From: an uncultured Clostridia bacterium
GTDB taxonomy: Bacteria > Bacillota > Clostridia > Oscillospirales > Acutalibacteraceae
NCBI GenBank assembly: GCA_937888485.1
Contig: CALAQQ010000127.1
Coordinates: forward strand, 1-17,421
Reading direction: 5' to 3'
Length of the DNA stretch: 17,421 nucleotides
Made by a program: the position numbers and the translations under genes. This document shows positions 1 through 7,714 of this stretch, in pieces (positions within the stretch are counted from its first letter, which is position 1; the number at the start of each line of letters is the position of its first letter). The notes beneath the pieces are model-generated. The model was given only the letters and a program-made list of their open reading frames with translations. It was not told the origin of the DNA and did not search any database.

Positions 1-3000
1 AATCAAATCCACTATGTAATATGCCAGATTTACTGAATTATCGGTTTCATCGGCATAATAAATACTTTGTCCGTCTGAACTGTAAATATAAAAATACTTA
101 TCCATAAATACAATTTCAGCAGAAGAACCGTCGGCATAATTTAATTTCACAATATAACTGCTGCCGTACATTGTCTGATAATCAACAGCTTCGGTATATC
201 GGATGTTGTAGATATATGATAAAATTTTCTCTTTCTGTTCTTCGGTTACCGTTATCGGCTTTTGGTCGAGAAGTAACCTTGTACTGCTGTTAATCTCAAC
301 AGATGAGATTTCTTTGCTTAAAATATCTTCTAATCTCAATTTGATTATTTGACCTGCATCATCGTTTTTTATCTCCGATTCTTCCGATTTGACGTTTGTT
401 CCCAAGTGTTTCTGTGCATCCATACGGCAAATTTCGCTCAGACTTTCTCCATTGTGGGCAAATGAAAGTTCATACAGTTTCTTGGCTTCATCCGAGTTAT
501 CTCCTTTTATCGGAACGTAGTGTTCAAGCAACAATAAGGTGCCGTCTGTGTTTTGAGCAAAAGTCATAACGGCAGGTTCCGTAATCAAACCCATTGTTTC
601 AAGTCCATTATTCTTGGTTGAATAACTTGCATAACAGGTTGTCAGATAAAGCTTTATTTTGAGATTCTGTGATTCATCGGAGAATTTTTCTGACTTCAGA
701 ATTTCATATGCGGCGCAGCTGTATTCACCTTTCAGAATGGTTTCTGAATTCTTTCGGGAGATTGCCGTTTTAACTGCATTGTCAAGATGCATCTGATTGA
801 GATAAACAGTGCTGATTAATGCATCAATCTTTTCTGCATCTGCAATATCTTCCTTTGAAACCCGAACTGCAACAAGCCAACCTTCCATTGCGGTATCGCC
901 ACCTTCGGGATCAATCTCTGCAATGTTTACGGTAACTGTACCTTCTGATTTTGTGATGTTATCAACTGTATATCTGTGAGCAGTTGTAGGTGACGAGGTA
1001 TAAGCCAGCAAAAGACTTGAGGTTTCAAAAAACTCTTCGTTATATTCTGCTTTAACTTCGTTAAATGAAGGTGCATCGGAGTAAGATTTGTCAAAGCTCA
1101 TAAAACCGTTCAATTTTTTCATAAACGATTGCAGTTCGTTGACATCCTCAATCTTTACCACAGGCATATACTGAATTTTGTTCATGTATGCATTAGACGA
1201 TATTCCGCCGATTTCCGTCATTTTGCTGTAGGTTTTCTCATGGTAACCCACGGGTATGCAATGCCAGTTTGCAGAAAGATTTTTAACAACAGGATTTTTC
1301 TGATGCTCGTTTATAAACGCCTCAACATCGCTTTGGCGAATATCAATCTGAAAATCCCATTCATCGCTTGCGTGAAGATAGATATACATAGGCTCTTCAT
1401 TAGGACCACTGCCTCCGATTAAAAGAGAGAACATTTCATCTATTTCATAGTGCCTTATATATAAACCCGAACCCGTTTCAACATATCTGAACTCTTCAAA
1501 ATCTGTCCATGTGAGTTTATCTTTTTTGTTAGAAAGAGTTATAACATCGGAAAGAGTAAGTGGTTTGTTTTTTGCAACAGTATTGTAACCGTCAATCCCA
1601 TCGTATTGAGCATAATCAAGACCGAAATGCTCCATTGCCAGTGCCTCGCACCTTGCAATCTGCTGTTTTACATATCGCTGAGAATCAATTCCTTTGTTAT
1701 GAAGATAAAACGGGAATTTATCTTTTATATCCTTGGCATAATATGAGCCGTCTCTCGGCTCCCAATACTCAACAAGCCTATATCCTCCGTTTTCTTTTCT
1801 GACAGTTATTGCTGTTGGAATATGCGCTCCGCTCTCTTCCTTAAGAACACCGTCAAAGCTGTATTCTTGATACATAACCCAGAGAAAAAGCGTTGTTTCA
1901 CCAAAGAATTTTCTTTTGCCCAAAACCTCATAATCAACACAGCAGGCATGATTTACGCTCTTTTCATTCTGAAAATGCTCTGCAATTCTTCCGTCTATGA
2001 ATACGCTCAGTTCATCATCGAGTGAATTGTTATACTCTGTATCTGCCGGAGTCTTTTTTACAAGATTGAATACGCTCATAATTCCGCCGTCGCTGAAGAA
2101 CATAACAACTGCAACGTCACCGTTTTTCTTATGGAAGAAAACATAATCTTTTTTTCCGTTATCATCAGATATTTCATATACCTTCTGCGCTCTGCCGATA
2201 TTGATTCTTTTTCCGCCCTGTTCTTCAATCATCGAATTAAGCTCATTTGCCAAAAAAACAGAGTCTTTAAGCTCGCCGATATATTCGCCCTCGCCGTTGC
2301 CGTAATCCTTATATACTCCGCCTGTTGAGTTTATTCCAAAGCTCAACTCGTTTTTGTTGGTTTGCTTATCCTCTGTCACAACATCATCAAAAAGACATTC
2401 ACCCGTTTCATATTTCGCATTAAAAATCGATGAATTATCAATCGGATTTGTCAAAAAGCAAACTGCAAGAACAACGCTCGCAATAACTGCAACAATGATA
2501 ATCCAGAAGGCAGGCTTTTTATAGTTAAGAACAGATTTTATTCTGCCTTTGACACCCGTTTCACCGAAAGCAAGCGGGCACGCTGCTATTGATTTTCTCG
2601 GGACGCTGCAATTAATGAGGGCATTTGAATAATCCTTTTTAATTCCCATGCCCATTTCTCTTATTACTTTTTCGTCGCAGGCAAGTTCAATATCTTTGCA
2701 AAGCAGAATATATGCAATCCACAAAACGGGGTTGAACCAATAAATGGTTAAAAGCATAAATCCGAGCGGTTTCCACCAATGGTCTCGGCGTTTCAAATGT
2801 GCCTTTTCGTGAGCAATAACAAACTCCATATCGGCTTCATTCATATCTGAAGGCAGAAAGATGCGTGGCTTTATCAATCCGAAAATAAACGGAGAATCTA
2901 TTCTGTCACAAAGCCATATGTTATCTTTCAGCGGCATTGCTTCATTGAGCTTTTTGCTTATTTTAAAACAGCTTACAACCGTATATATAAGCATCGCAAG

Positions 3001-3402
3001 CATACCAAGAATCCATATACACGCAAGAAGGCTGAAATTATCTTTCAGAGCAGAAATACTGTTGGTTTCACGCATTGCAGTTCCGACAACTGCATCAAAA
3101 ATCTGTGAACCGCTGTTGACATTGCGATAAATCAAATTGCCCGAAATATCGGGACCCGATTTATAAATATTTGTAACGGGCAAAGGTTCTGCACTCGGAA
3201 CAAGACTTAATGCACTTTCAACAGAAAAAGGCATAACAAGTCTTATTGCAACCATACCCCAAAGAACACAGCTTATCCATTTCGGAGCTTTTTTAAGAAG
3301 AAGTCTGATTAAAACAACCGCCAGAACGAACCAGCCCGCCGTCATACTGACATTAAATAGTTGCATGAAAATCTGACCCAAGGGATGAAACAAATCAATC
3401 AT
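1..3402 (-). CDS. BlaR1-like M56 metallopeptidase sensor (3' end outside window)
   Basis: I read this frame by hand. It is open from the ATG at 3402 to the left edge without a stop, at least 1134 codons, so the C-terminus is missing. The N-terminal third matches the BlaR1/MecR1 (peptidase M56) layout: membrane segments near residues 18-35, 43-63, 125-145 and 210-235, a cytoplasmic zinc-protease motif HEKAH (198-202) followed by a DIELACDE stretch, and a last membrane helix near 298-320 ending CFLTNP. The very long remainder should lie outside the membrane. It contains an EYWEP...KFP segment also found in the paralogue at 4380, and I see no penicillin-binding SxxK-type sensor domain. In this family the extracellular part senses a signal and the protease triggers loss of the partner repressor. 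Its GAGGAGG ribosome site lies inside the last codons of the repressor gene, 2 nt upstream of which that gene stops, so the two are probably translationally coupled. The ligand is unknown. Confidence 0.88.
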   Translation of the reverse strand, partial: MIDLFHPLGQIFMQLFNVSMTAGWFVLAVVLIRLLLKKAPKWISCVLWGMVAIRLVMPFSVESALSLVPSAEPLPVTNIYKSGPDISGNLIYRNVNSGSQIFDAVVGTAMRETNSISALKDNFSLLACIWILGMLAMLIYTVVSCFKISKKLNEAMPLKDNIWLCDRIDSPFIFGLIKPRIFLPSDMNEADMEFVIAHEKAHLKRRDHWWKPLGFMLLTIYWFNPVLWIAYILLCKDIELACDEKVIREMGMGIKKDYSNALINCSVPRKSIAACPLAFGETGVKGRIKSVLNYKKPAFWIIIVAVIASVVLAVCFLTNPIDNSSIFNAKYETGECLFDDVVTEDKQTNKNELSFGINSTGGVYKDYGNGEGEYIGELKDSVFLANELNSMIEEQGGKRINIGRAQKVYEISDDNGKKDYVFFHKKNGDVAVVMFFSDGGIMSVFNLVKKTPADTEYNNSLDDELSVFIDGRIAEHFQNEKSVNHACCVDYEVLGKRKFFGETTLFLWVMYQEYSFDGVLKEESGAHIPTAITVRKENGGYRLVEYWEPRDGSYYAKDIKDKFPFYLHNKGIDSQRYVKQQIARCEALAMEHFGLDYAQYDGIDGYNTVAKNKPLTLSDVITLSNKKDKLTWTDFEEFRYVETGSGLYIRHYEIDEMFSLLIGGSGPNEEPMYIYLHASDEWDFQIDIRQSDVEAFINEHQKNPVVKNLSANWHCIPVGYHEKTYSKMTEIGGISSNAYMNKIQYMPVVKIEDVNELQSFMKKLNGFMSFDKSYSDAPSFNEVKAEYNEEFFETSSLLLAYTSSPTTAHRYTVDNITKSEGTVTVNIAEIDPEGGDTAMEGWLVAVRVSKEDIADAEKIDALISTVYLNQMHLDNAVKTAISRKNSETILKGEYSCAAYEILKSEKFSDESQNLKIKLYLTTCYASYSTKNNGLETMGLITEPAVMTFAQNTDGTLLLLEHYVPIKGDNSDEAKKLYELSFAHNGESLSEICRMDAQKHLGTNVKSEESEIKNDDAGQIIKLRLEDILSKEISSVEINSSTRLLLDQKPITVTEEQKEKILSYIYNIRYTEAVDYQTMYGSSYIVKLNYADGSSAEIVFMDKYFYIYSSDGQSIYYADETDNSVNLAYYIVDLI

Positions 3403-3404
3403 TT

Positions 3405-3767
3405 TTATTCCTCCTCATATTCATCAATCATTTTGCGAAGTTGTGCAATCTCATCGGTAGTTAAATTCTTTCTCGCTGTAAATGCAGCGAAAAAAGCTGG
3501 CAAAGAACCGTCAAACGTTTCCTCTACAAACTTTTCGCTCTGCAATGAGTAAAACTCCTGCTTTGAAATAAGAGAAGTTACGGTTCCTTTAATGTTCTGA
3601 AAAATACCTTTATCACAAAGTCTTTTAAGAACCGTATATGTTGTTGACTTTTTCCATTTAAGTATTTCTTCGCTTCGTTTTGAAAGCTCGGTTGAAGAAA
3701 TCGGCTCATTTTCCCAGATTATATCTGCAAACTTCGACTCAACCGCACCCATCTGATAATCACTCAT
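3405..3767 (-). CDS. BlaI/MecI-family repressor, system 1
   Basis: This is a 120-residue winged-helix repressor of the BlaI/MecI family, the usual length for the group. The HTH covers about residues 20-50 (ISSTELSKRS...KKSTTYTVLKRLCDKGIF), followed by a wing and a C-terminal dimerisation helix region that includes PAFFAAF and a TTDEIAQLRKMI helix. It should bind as a dimer to the two inverted repeats just upstream of its own promoter's start site and repress itself and the M56 gene. Release would follow proteolysis triggered by the M56 partner, as known for BlaR1/BlaI. It is first in a two-gene operon, and the M56 ATG begins 2 nt after its stop. The second BlaI-like protein at 4017 is a clear paralogue with the same TTYTV.KRL recognition helix but different flanking residues. 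Confidence 0.93.
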   Translation of the reverse strand: MSDYQMGAVESKFADIIWENEPISSTELSKRSEEILKWKKSTTYTVLKRLCDKGIFQNIKGTVTSLISKQEFYSLQSEKFVEETFDGSLPAFFAAFTARKNLTTDEIAQLRKMIDEYEEE

Positions 3768-3784
3768 AATATAACCTCCGTTAT

Positions 3785-3837
3785 TCTACATTCTGTAAAC
3801 CATCTATATTCTACACCTTGTAGACCGTGTTTGTCAA
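3785..3837 (-). promoter_or_regulatory. Promoter and twin operators of system 1
   Basis: On the minus strand a TTGACA -35 (3832-3837) is followed after 18 bp by TAGAAT (3808-3813). Two 6-3-6 inverted repeats lie here: TCTACA-N3-TGTAGA (3810-3824), perfect and covering the -10 and spacer, and TCTACA-N3-TGTAAA (3785-3799), one mismatch and just downstream of the expected start site. They are spaced 25 bp apart, about 2.4 helical turns. The TACA/TGTA core is the classic BlaI/MecI operator core, so autorepression is the likely mode. Confidence 0.8.
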
Positions 3838-3942
3838 TACCGTTTACAGAAAGTTTAAAATTGGGTTGTAAAAAGCAGAAAACAAAAATATTATTTACCA
3901 TTGTATAACCGCTTTAACAATTCAATAAATTTCAGTTTTGTC

Positions 3943-3994
3943 TTGACAAATCCGTTCTAATGCGTTAGAATAACATTGTACTAATGCATTAGAA
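3943..3994 (+). promoter_or_regulatory. Promoter and twin operators of system 2
   Basis: A TTGACA -35 (3943-3948), a 17-bp spacer and a TAGAAT -10 (3966-3971) form a near-consensus promoter. Two related 16-bp sites lie in it: TTCTAATGCGTTAGAA (3955-3970), overlapping spacer and -10, and TACTAATGCATTAGAA (3979-3994), at the expected start site. They agree at 14 of 16 positions and start 24 bp apart. The centre (AATGCATT) differs from the TACA-N3-TGTA core of the neighbouring operators, while the outer TTCTA/TAGAA is shared. This is a strong candidate for autorepression by the BlaI-like protein at 4017. Confidence 0.82.
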
Positions 3995-4016
3995 CAAACA
4001 AATGGAGGTGACAAAA

Positions 4017-4367
4017 ATGGCTGTACCAAAGGTTTTTGAAAGTGAATATCGTTTCTGTTTAATATTGTGGGAACATGAGCCGATAACTTCACGTGAACTG
4101 AGTGTGCTTTGTAAAGAACAGCTCGGATGGTCAAAAACGACAACCTACACGGTTATCAAACGTCTCTCGGACAGAGGCATACTTAAAAATGAAAACACAA
4201 TAGTTACATCTCTCGTTTCAAAAGAAGAGGTTCAGCAGGCGGAAATTGAAGAGCTTATGGAGAAAAAATTTGAAAACTCCGTGCCTGCATTTATCGCAGC
4301 TTTCGCTAAGTCAAAAACTCTGAGCGATGAAGAAATAGAACAGATTCGTAAGATTATTGAGAAATAA
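4017..4367 (+). CDS. BlaI/MecI-family repressor, system 2
   Basis: This is a 116-residue BlaI/MecI-like repressor. I chose the ATG at 4017 because GGAGGTG (4004-4010) lies 6 nt upstream. An in-frame ATG at 4002 overlaps that ribosome site and is unlikely. The winged helix is ITSRELSVLCKEQLGW followed by recognition helix SKTTTYTVIKRLSDRG; the C-terminal half has PAFIAAF and a DEEIEQIRKII dimerisation helix. The stop lies 12 nt before the M56 gene at 4380, with an AAGGAGG-type site between, so the two form an operon. It parallels the minus-strand pair at 3405/3402. Small changes in and before the recognition helix match the different operator cores of the two systems, which suggests separate, insulated specificities. 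That last point is inference. Confidence 0.93.
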   Translation: MAVPKVFESEYRFCLILWEHEPITSRELSVLCKEQLGWSKTTTYTVIKRLSDRGILKNENTIVTSLVSKEEVQQAEIEELMEKKFENSVPAFIAAFAKSKTLSDEEIEQIRKIIEK

Positions 4368-4379
4368 GGAGGAATAAAA

Positions 4380-6902
4380 ATGGATGAACTTATTTATTTT
4401 ATACAGAAGTTTCTGACTTTTATTCCTGTACCTTTTCTGGCACTTGTCAATATCAGCATAACTGCCGGTTGGATTGTTTTGGCTGTTTTGCTTATCCGGT
4501 TTTTATTTCAAAAGGCTCCGAAATGGTTTAACTGTGTTCTTTGGGGAATTGTTGCGCTAAGGCTTATATTTCCGTTTTCAGTTGAAAGCGTGTTTAGTCT
4601 CATACCAAGTGCGCAGACAATTGAACCAAACTTACCTTACATTGATGAATTCAAAATCAATTCAGGCATAGAGCCGATTGATAACGCTGTCAATACACAC
4701 TACTCCGATTTTGTTCCCATGGCGGAAAACACGGTTGATGTTACAATAATTCTCGCTTGTATCTGGCTTGTTGGATTGGGAGCAATGCTTGTTTATGCAT
4801 TTGCAAGCTGGGCAAAACTCAGACGTAATCTGCGAACGGCAACAAAAAAAGAAGGAAATATCTATCAGAGCGAATTTGTGAAATCTCCTTTTGTGCTTGG
4901 TTTTATCAAGCCTAAAATTTACATACCGTATAAAATGAATGAGAACGATCTGCCTCTTGTAATTGCTCACGAGCAGGCTCATATCAAACGCCTTGATCAC
5001 CTTATAAAGCCTCTCGGATTTCTTCTTTTAAGCGTGCATTGGTTTAATCCTCTGCTTTGGATTGCTTACGTTCTTCTCTGCAGGGATATTGAATCAGCCT
5101 GTGATGAAAAAGTCGTAAAGGAACTTACAACAGAACAGCGCAAGAATTATTCCACAGCTTTGCTCAACGCAAGCATAAGCCGAAAATCTATTGCTGCTTG
5201 TCCTCTTGCATTTGGAGAAACGGGTGTAAAGGAAAGAATCAAAGGCGTTATGAGTTACAAAAAACCTGCATTCTGGATTGTAATTGCGGCAGTTATTGTT
5301 TGCATTGTTACTGCAGTATGTTTTCTCACAAATCCGAAAGAAAGACAGTCCGAAAAATTCTATGATAACGGTCAGAGAATTCAGATAACAGCCGAAACAG
5401 ACGGAGTTGTTACTGAAGAAAAAACCATTATTATGAAAGAAGGTCAGAATGTCAGACTTTCTAACGGCACAAAGTTTACGGTTAACTATGTAAATCTGCA
5501 AACGGGTGAAATTACACTCTATCTTGAAGGTACACCGTTGGAAAACAAATTCGGTAAATTCCCAGGTAGTGTAACGTTCTTTTCCACTGACAAACTCAAC
5601 TATCTTACCCAAGACGGCAAAACAAAAATCACCATCTCCTGCTTTGGTGTGAATTCGCTTGACGACGTCATTTCAAAGGCAATTATTGAGCATAACAGCA
5701 AAGATTCTGATGATAGCGATTATATCTGTGAATCTCACGAAATTCTCACAACCGAAATAACAAAGAGAGATGAAAACGGCAACATAAAAGAGGTTACGGT
5801 TTATATTATTCATGCTTACTGTGAGTATATTTATGAAAACAGTGAGGTGGTTAATAAAGGTGGTAACGGCAGTCCGATTGCCCTGACATTTGAACTCACC
5901 GAACGCAACCATTATCTTCTCAAAGAGTATTGGGAACCATTGATGGGTTCGGGTTATGTGAAGTCAATCCGAGCAAAATTTCCGGCTGACTGTGCAGAAA
6001 TCGCAATCAGCAGTGATAATCCTTTTGATGAGTGTCACAAAATGGCAGAGAAGCATTTTAAGATGTCAGAATCTGCAACGCCTCTTACTACCAAAGCAGT
6101 TACCTCAACAGAAAACCCGGAGTTATCCTATACGCCGCTTGAAAGCGAATATAAACTGCGTATAGTCAAAAGTGAATCAGAAGGTATGACTTGGCTGACA
6201 AACGAAGACTTTTATAATACCAACGGTTATCATGTGTATCTCTATTGCCTTGATGAGTGTTATGTTATGATCCGAGGAAAAGAATACAAAATTAACGAAG
6301 CACTCGACAACGGTATGGTAACTGCGGATGCGATAGTGACAAAAGCCAAAAATGATGCACTCGGTGGCAAAGCTGTTTCAAAGATGTATAAAGACGGAGG
6401 ATCGACAGTTATAAGCTACGATGATGGTGGTACAACAGAATACAAGGCAGAGGGCTATGCAGTAATCAAAAAGAATACGATTGACGGCAACAAAGATGTA
6501 TTTATCGGTCCTAAAGATATGACACTCAATCAGGTTAATCAGATTATGCAGGGCGTAAACTATCCTGTCGGAAATACAATATCTGATAACCAATCTGATT
6601 CAAAGGGTGATATAAACGGTGTTACTGCAGACATCAGTCCCGAAGCTGAACCAAACCTTTCCGGCAAAATAAAAGAGATAAACGGTAATCAGATACTCAT
6701 AGAAACTACCACCGACCAAAACGGAATGAAGGCTGGAACACTTGTTTATGTAGGTCTTGATACGGTTCTTTCATATGCTCCTGATATAGATTCTCTCAAT
6801 CTGAAAAAAGGTGACCGTATTCTCGTAATATACGACGGTAGAATTATGGAAACATATCCTCTTCAGATTAATGCTTATGCAATTTATAAAGCGGTGACCT
6901 GA
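4380..6902 (+). CDS. BlaR1-like M56 metallopeptidase sensor, system 2
   Basis: This is an 840-residue membrane protease-sensor of the M56/BlaR1 type and is complete. Four hydrophobic segments in the first 235 residues flank a cytoplasmic zinc-protease motif HEQAH (197-201) and a DIESACDEKV stretch. A fifth helix near 297-318 (starting AFWIVIAAV, ending CFLTNP) leads into about 520 extracytoplasmic residues. These share an EYWEP...KFPAD segment with the paralogue at 1-3402, then add a C-terminal piece (about 755-835) with GKIKEINGNQILIE and YDGRIMETYPLQI. That piece resembles the small DUF3221-like domains of secreted Firmicute proteins. I see no transpeptidase-like penicillin sensor, so beta-lactam sensing is not supported. 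It follows the BlaI-like gene by 12 nt and is closed by a clear terminator. Confidence 0.9.
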   Translation: MDELIYFIQKFLTFIPVPFLALVNISITAGWIVLAVLLIRFLFQKAPKWFNCVLWGIVALRLIFPFSVESVFSLIPSAQTIEPNLPYIDEFKINSGIEPIDNAVNTHYSDFVPMAENTVDVTIILACIWLVGLGAMLVYAFASWAKLRRNLRTATKKEGNIYQSEFVKSPFVLGFIKPKIYIPYKMNENDLPLVIAHEQAHIKRLDHLIKPLGFLLLSVHWFNPLLWIAYVLLCRDIESACDEKVVKELTTEQRKNYSTALLNASISRKSIAACPLAFGETGVKERIKGVMSYKKPAFWIVIAAVIVCIVTAVCFLTNPKERQSEKFYDNGQRIQITAETDGVVTEEKTIIMKEGQNVRLSNGTKFTVNYVNLQTGEITLYLEGTPLENKFGKFPGSVTFFSTDKLNYLTQDGKTKITISCFGVNSLDDVISKAIIEHNSKDSDDSDYICESHEILTTEITKRDENGNIKEVTVYIIHAYCEYIYENSEVVNKGGNGSPIALTFELTERNHYLLKEYWEPLMGSGYVKSIRAKFPADCAEIAISSDNPFDECHKMAEKHFKMSESATPLTTKAVTSTENPELSYTPLESEYKLRIVKSESEGMTWLTNEDFYNTNGYHVYLYCLDECYVMIRGKEYKINEALDNGMVTADAIVTKAKNDALGGKAVSKMYKDGGSTVISYDDGGTTEYKAEGYAVIKKNTIDGNKDVFIGPKDMTLNQVNQIMQGVNYPVGNTISDNQSDSKGDINGVTADISPEAEPNLSGKIKEINGNQILIETTTDQNGMKAGTLVYVGLDTVLSYAPDIDSLNLKKGDRILVIYDGRIMETYPLQINAYAIYKAVT

Positions 6903-6922
6903 GATTAAACAATTATATCCTG

Positions 6923-6960
6923 AAAAACTCGCAGATTTTCTGTGAGTTTTTTTATTTTTT
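6923..6960 (+). terminator. Rho-independent terminator after system 2
   Basis: AAAAACTCGCAG (6923-6934) pairs with CTGTGAGTTTTT (6940-6951) around a 5-nt loop, with one G-U pair, and runs into a T-rich tail. It lies 20 bp after the M56 stop codon. Confidence 0.88.
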
Positions 6961-6971
6961 AAATTGCAATA

Positions 6972-6977
6972 TATACT
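6972..6977 (+). promoter_or_regulatory. Possible -10 box for the structured RNA
   Basis: TATACT lies just before the structured segment that begins near 6981. No convincing -35 is present 17 bp upstream because that stretch is the T-tail of the preceding terminator. The assignment is weak. Confidence 0.35.
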
Positions 6978-6980
6978 CTT

Positions 6981-7217
6981 CTGTCATAACCATGTCAAAT
7001 AAAGACATAGGGAGAGTGACAGTCGAACAAAACAAAAGTATAAGGAGAGGGCAGCCGCAGAAGGCGTGAAAAATTCACGCGAAAATGGTTACAAGCGTTG
7101 TAAAAAACGATTGTAACCAGATTTTGCGGCGGCGTAACAGCTGATTCAGATCAGAGGGTATTATCGTGGCGGGAGTGTCGAACCCGTCAGAACCGACGCT
7201 CGGGGGTGTGATATCAC
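6981..7217 (+). ncRNA. Highly structured noncoding RNA candidate
   Basis: This stretch has no credible coding frame but dense, nested pairing. The 5' domain is CTGTCA (6981-6986) with TGACAG (7017-7022), enclosing hairpin ATGTC/GACAT. A junction is closed by GCCGCA (7054-7059) with TGCGGC (7125-7130). It holds hairpin GCGTGAA/TTCACGC (7064-7080) and a long hairpin TGGTTACAA/TTGTAACCA (7086-7119) with an inner CGTT/AACG. Next come CTGAT/ATCAG (7141-7154) and GAGTGTCG/CGACGCTC (7173-7201). In the loop of the last stem, CCCG could pair with the upstream CGGG as a pseudoknot. The end has a palindrome GTGATATCAC (7208-7217). It is G+C- and purine-rich compared with its AT-rich flanks. Size, multi-stem junction and possible pseudoknot recall large Firmicute RNAs such as the raiA motif, but I cannot confirm that identity. 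It does not read as RNase P RNA, tmRNA or SRP RNA. Confidence 0.6.
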
Positions 7218-7266
7218 ATTGAAAAACAGAGCCAAGACAATTTACCAGAATAAATATTAAGAAAGG

Positions 7267-7290
7267 AATTATTATGAGCAATAATTTTTT
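7267..7290 (+). terminator. AT-rich hairpin with T-run after the structured RNA
   Basis: AATTATT (7267-7273) pairs with AATAATT (7280-7286) around a 6-nt loop and leads into six T residues (7285-7290). It could end the structured RNA. It also carries the ATG of the tiny ORF at 7274 in its loop, so it may instead be a translational element. Confidence 0.4.
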
Positions 7291-7336
7291 AGTATGCACA
7301 GAAAACGAACTTAAGAAAATAATAAAAAAACAGTAA
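7274..7336 (+). CDS. Possible 20-residue leader or remnant ORF
   Basis: The frame MSNNFLVCTENELKKIIKKQ is preceded by GAAAGGA (7261-7267) at a plausible distance and ends in two tandem stop codons. It lies about 55 nt downstream of the structured RNA. It could be a small protein, a leader peptide, or the N-terminus of a gene lost by decay. I recognise no family. The ATG is placed exactly in the loop of the hairpin at 7267-7286, which argues for caution. Confidence 0.25.
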   Translation: MSNNFLVCTENELKKIIKKQ

Positions 7337-7422
7337 TAAAACACGACGAAAATTTATATGCCAGGATATACAAAATTCTCAAATTGGGTTTATGAAGACT
7401 ATTCGCCCGACTGCGATTACGA

Positions 7423-7500
7423 TCATGAAAGCTTAAGTTCCGTGCTACATTCTTGCGGCTCAATATTGCCATAGTAAAAGTCTTCAAGAATATTTGACAT
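7423..7500 (-). pseudogene. 5' remnant of a small clostridial gene (DUF6809-like)
   Basis: On the minus strand a strong ribosome site GGAGG (7509-7513) lies 8 nt before an ATG at 7500. The frame begins MSNILEDFYYGNIEPQE and stops after 25 codons. The ILE.(F/L)YYGNI.P.E start is, from memory, characteristic of a family of roughly 90-residue proteins common in Clostridia (DUF6809-type, function unknown). Only the N-terminus remains, so the gene is truncated. Downstream on the same strand I find no continuation of the family. It and the fragment at 7715 probably belong to one decayed minus-strand block. Confidence 0.5.
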
Positions 7501-7602
7501 AATGTATTCCTCCATATCCGAGGAAATATGTTACAGTACGAAATTCAGAATATGTATAGCCGGAGAACAACTTGTGTTATGATTATCCGCACCATACAGT
7601 AT

Positions 7603-7650
7603 AAATCCGAACCTTATGCCAATCGGCGAAGGGTTCGGATTTGTTCTTTT
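7603..7650 (+). terminator. Strong hairpin terminator
   Basis: AAATCCGAACC (7603-7613) pairs with GGTTCGGATTT (7632-7642), with an inner GCC/GGC pairing and a bulged G. The plus strand continues GTTCTTTTTCT. It is a credible plus-strand terminator for whatever was transcribed from the 7274 side; the minus-strand tail is less T-rich. Confidence 0.7.
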
Positions 7651-7671
7651 TCTGAACGGTTTATAAAATGA

Positions 7672-7706
7672 AAAATGAGGGTAGTTTTATCGACTACCCT
7701 CATTTT
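7672..7706 (-). terminator. 14-bp perfect hairpin, terminator of the broken minus-strand gene
   Basis: AAAATGAGGGTAGT (7672-7685) pairs perfectly with ACTACCCTCATTTT (7693-7706) around a 7-nt loop. On the minus strand it follows the stop at 7715 by a few bases and runs into ATTTTTCATTTT, as expected for a rho-independent terminator of that gene. Confidence 0.8.
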
Positions 7707-7714
7707 ACGTTGGT

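Noticed and set aside
4002..4016. Earlier ATG for the system 2 repressor
   Set aside because: It overlaps the GGAGGTG ribosome site that serves the ATG at 4017.
5094..5612. Minus-strand ORF of 172 codons inside the M56 gene
   Set aside because: It is a Cys/Phe/Asn-rich shadow of a well-supported coding frame, without a ribosome site.
7157..7217. Group II intron end or other catalytic intron
   Set aside because: No GTGYG start, domain V-like hairpin or reverse transcriptase is present.
7358..7474. Plus-strand frame beginning MPGYTKFSNWVYEDYSPDCDYDHES
   Set aside because: It lacks a ribosome site and overlaps antisense a minus-strand gene start that has a perfect one and a family-like N-terminus.
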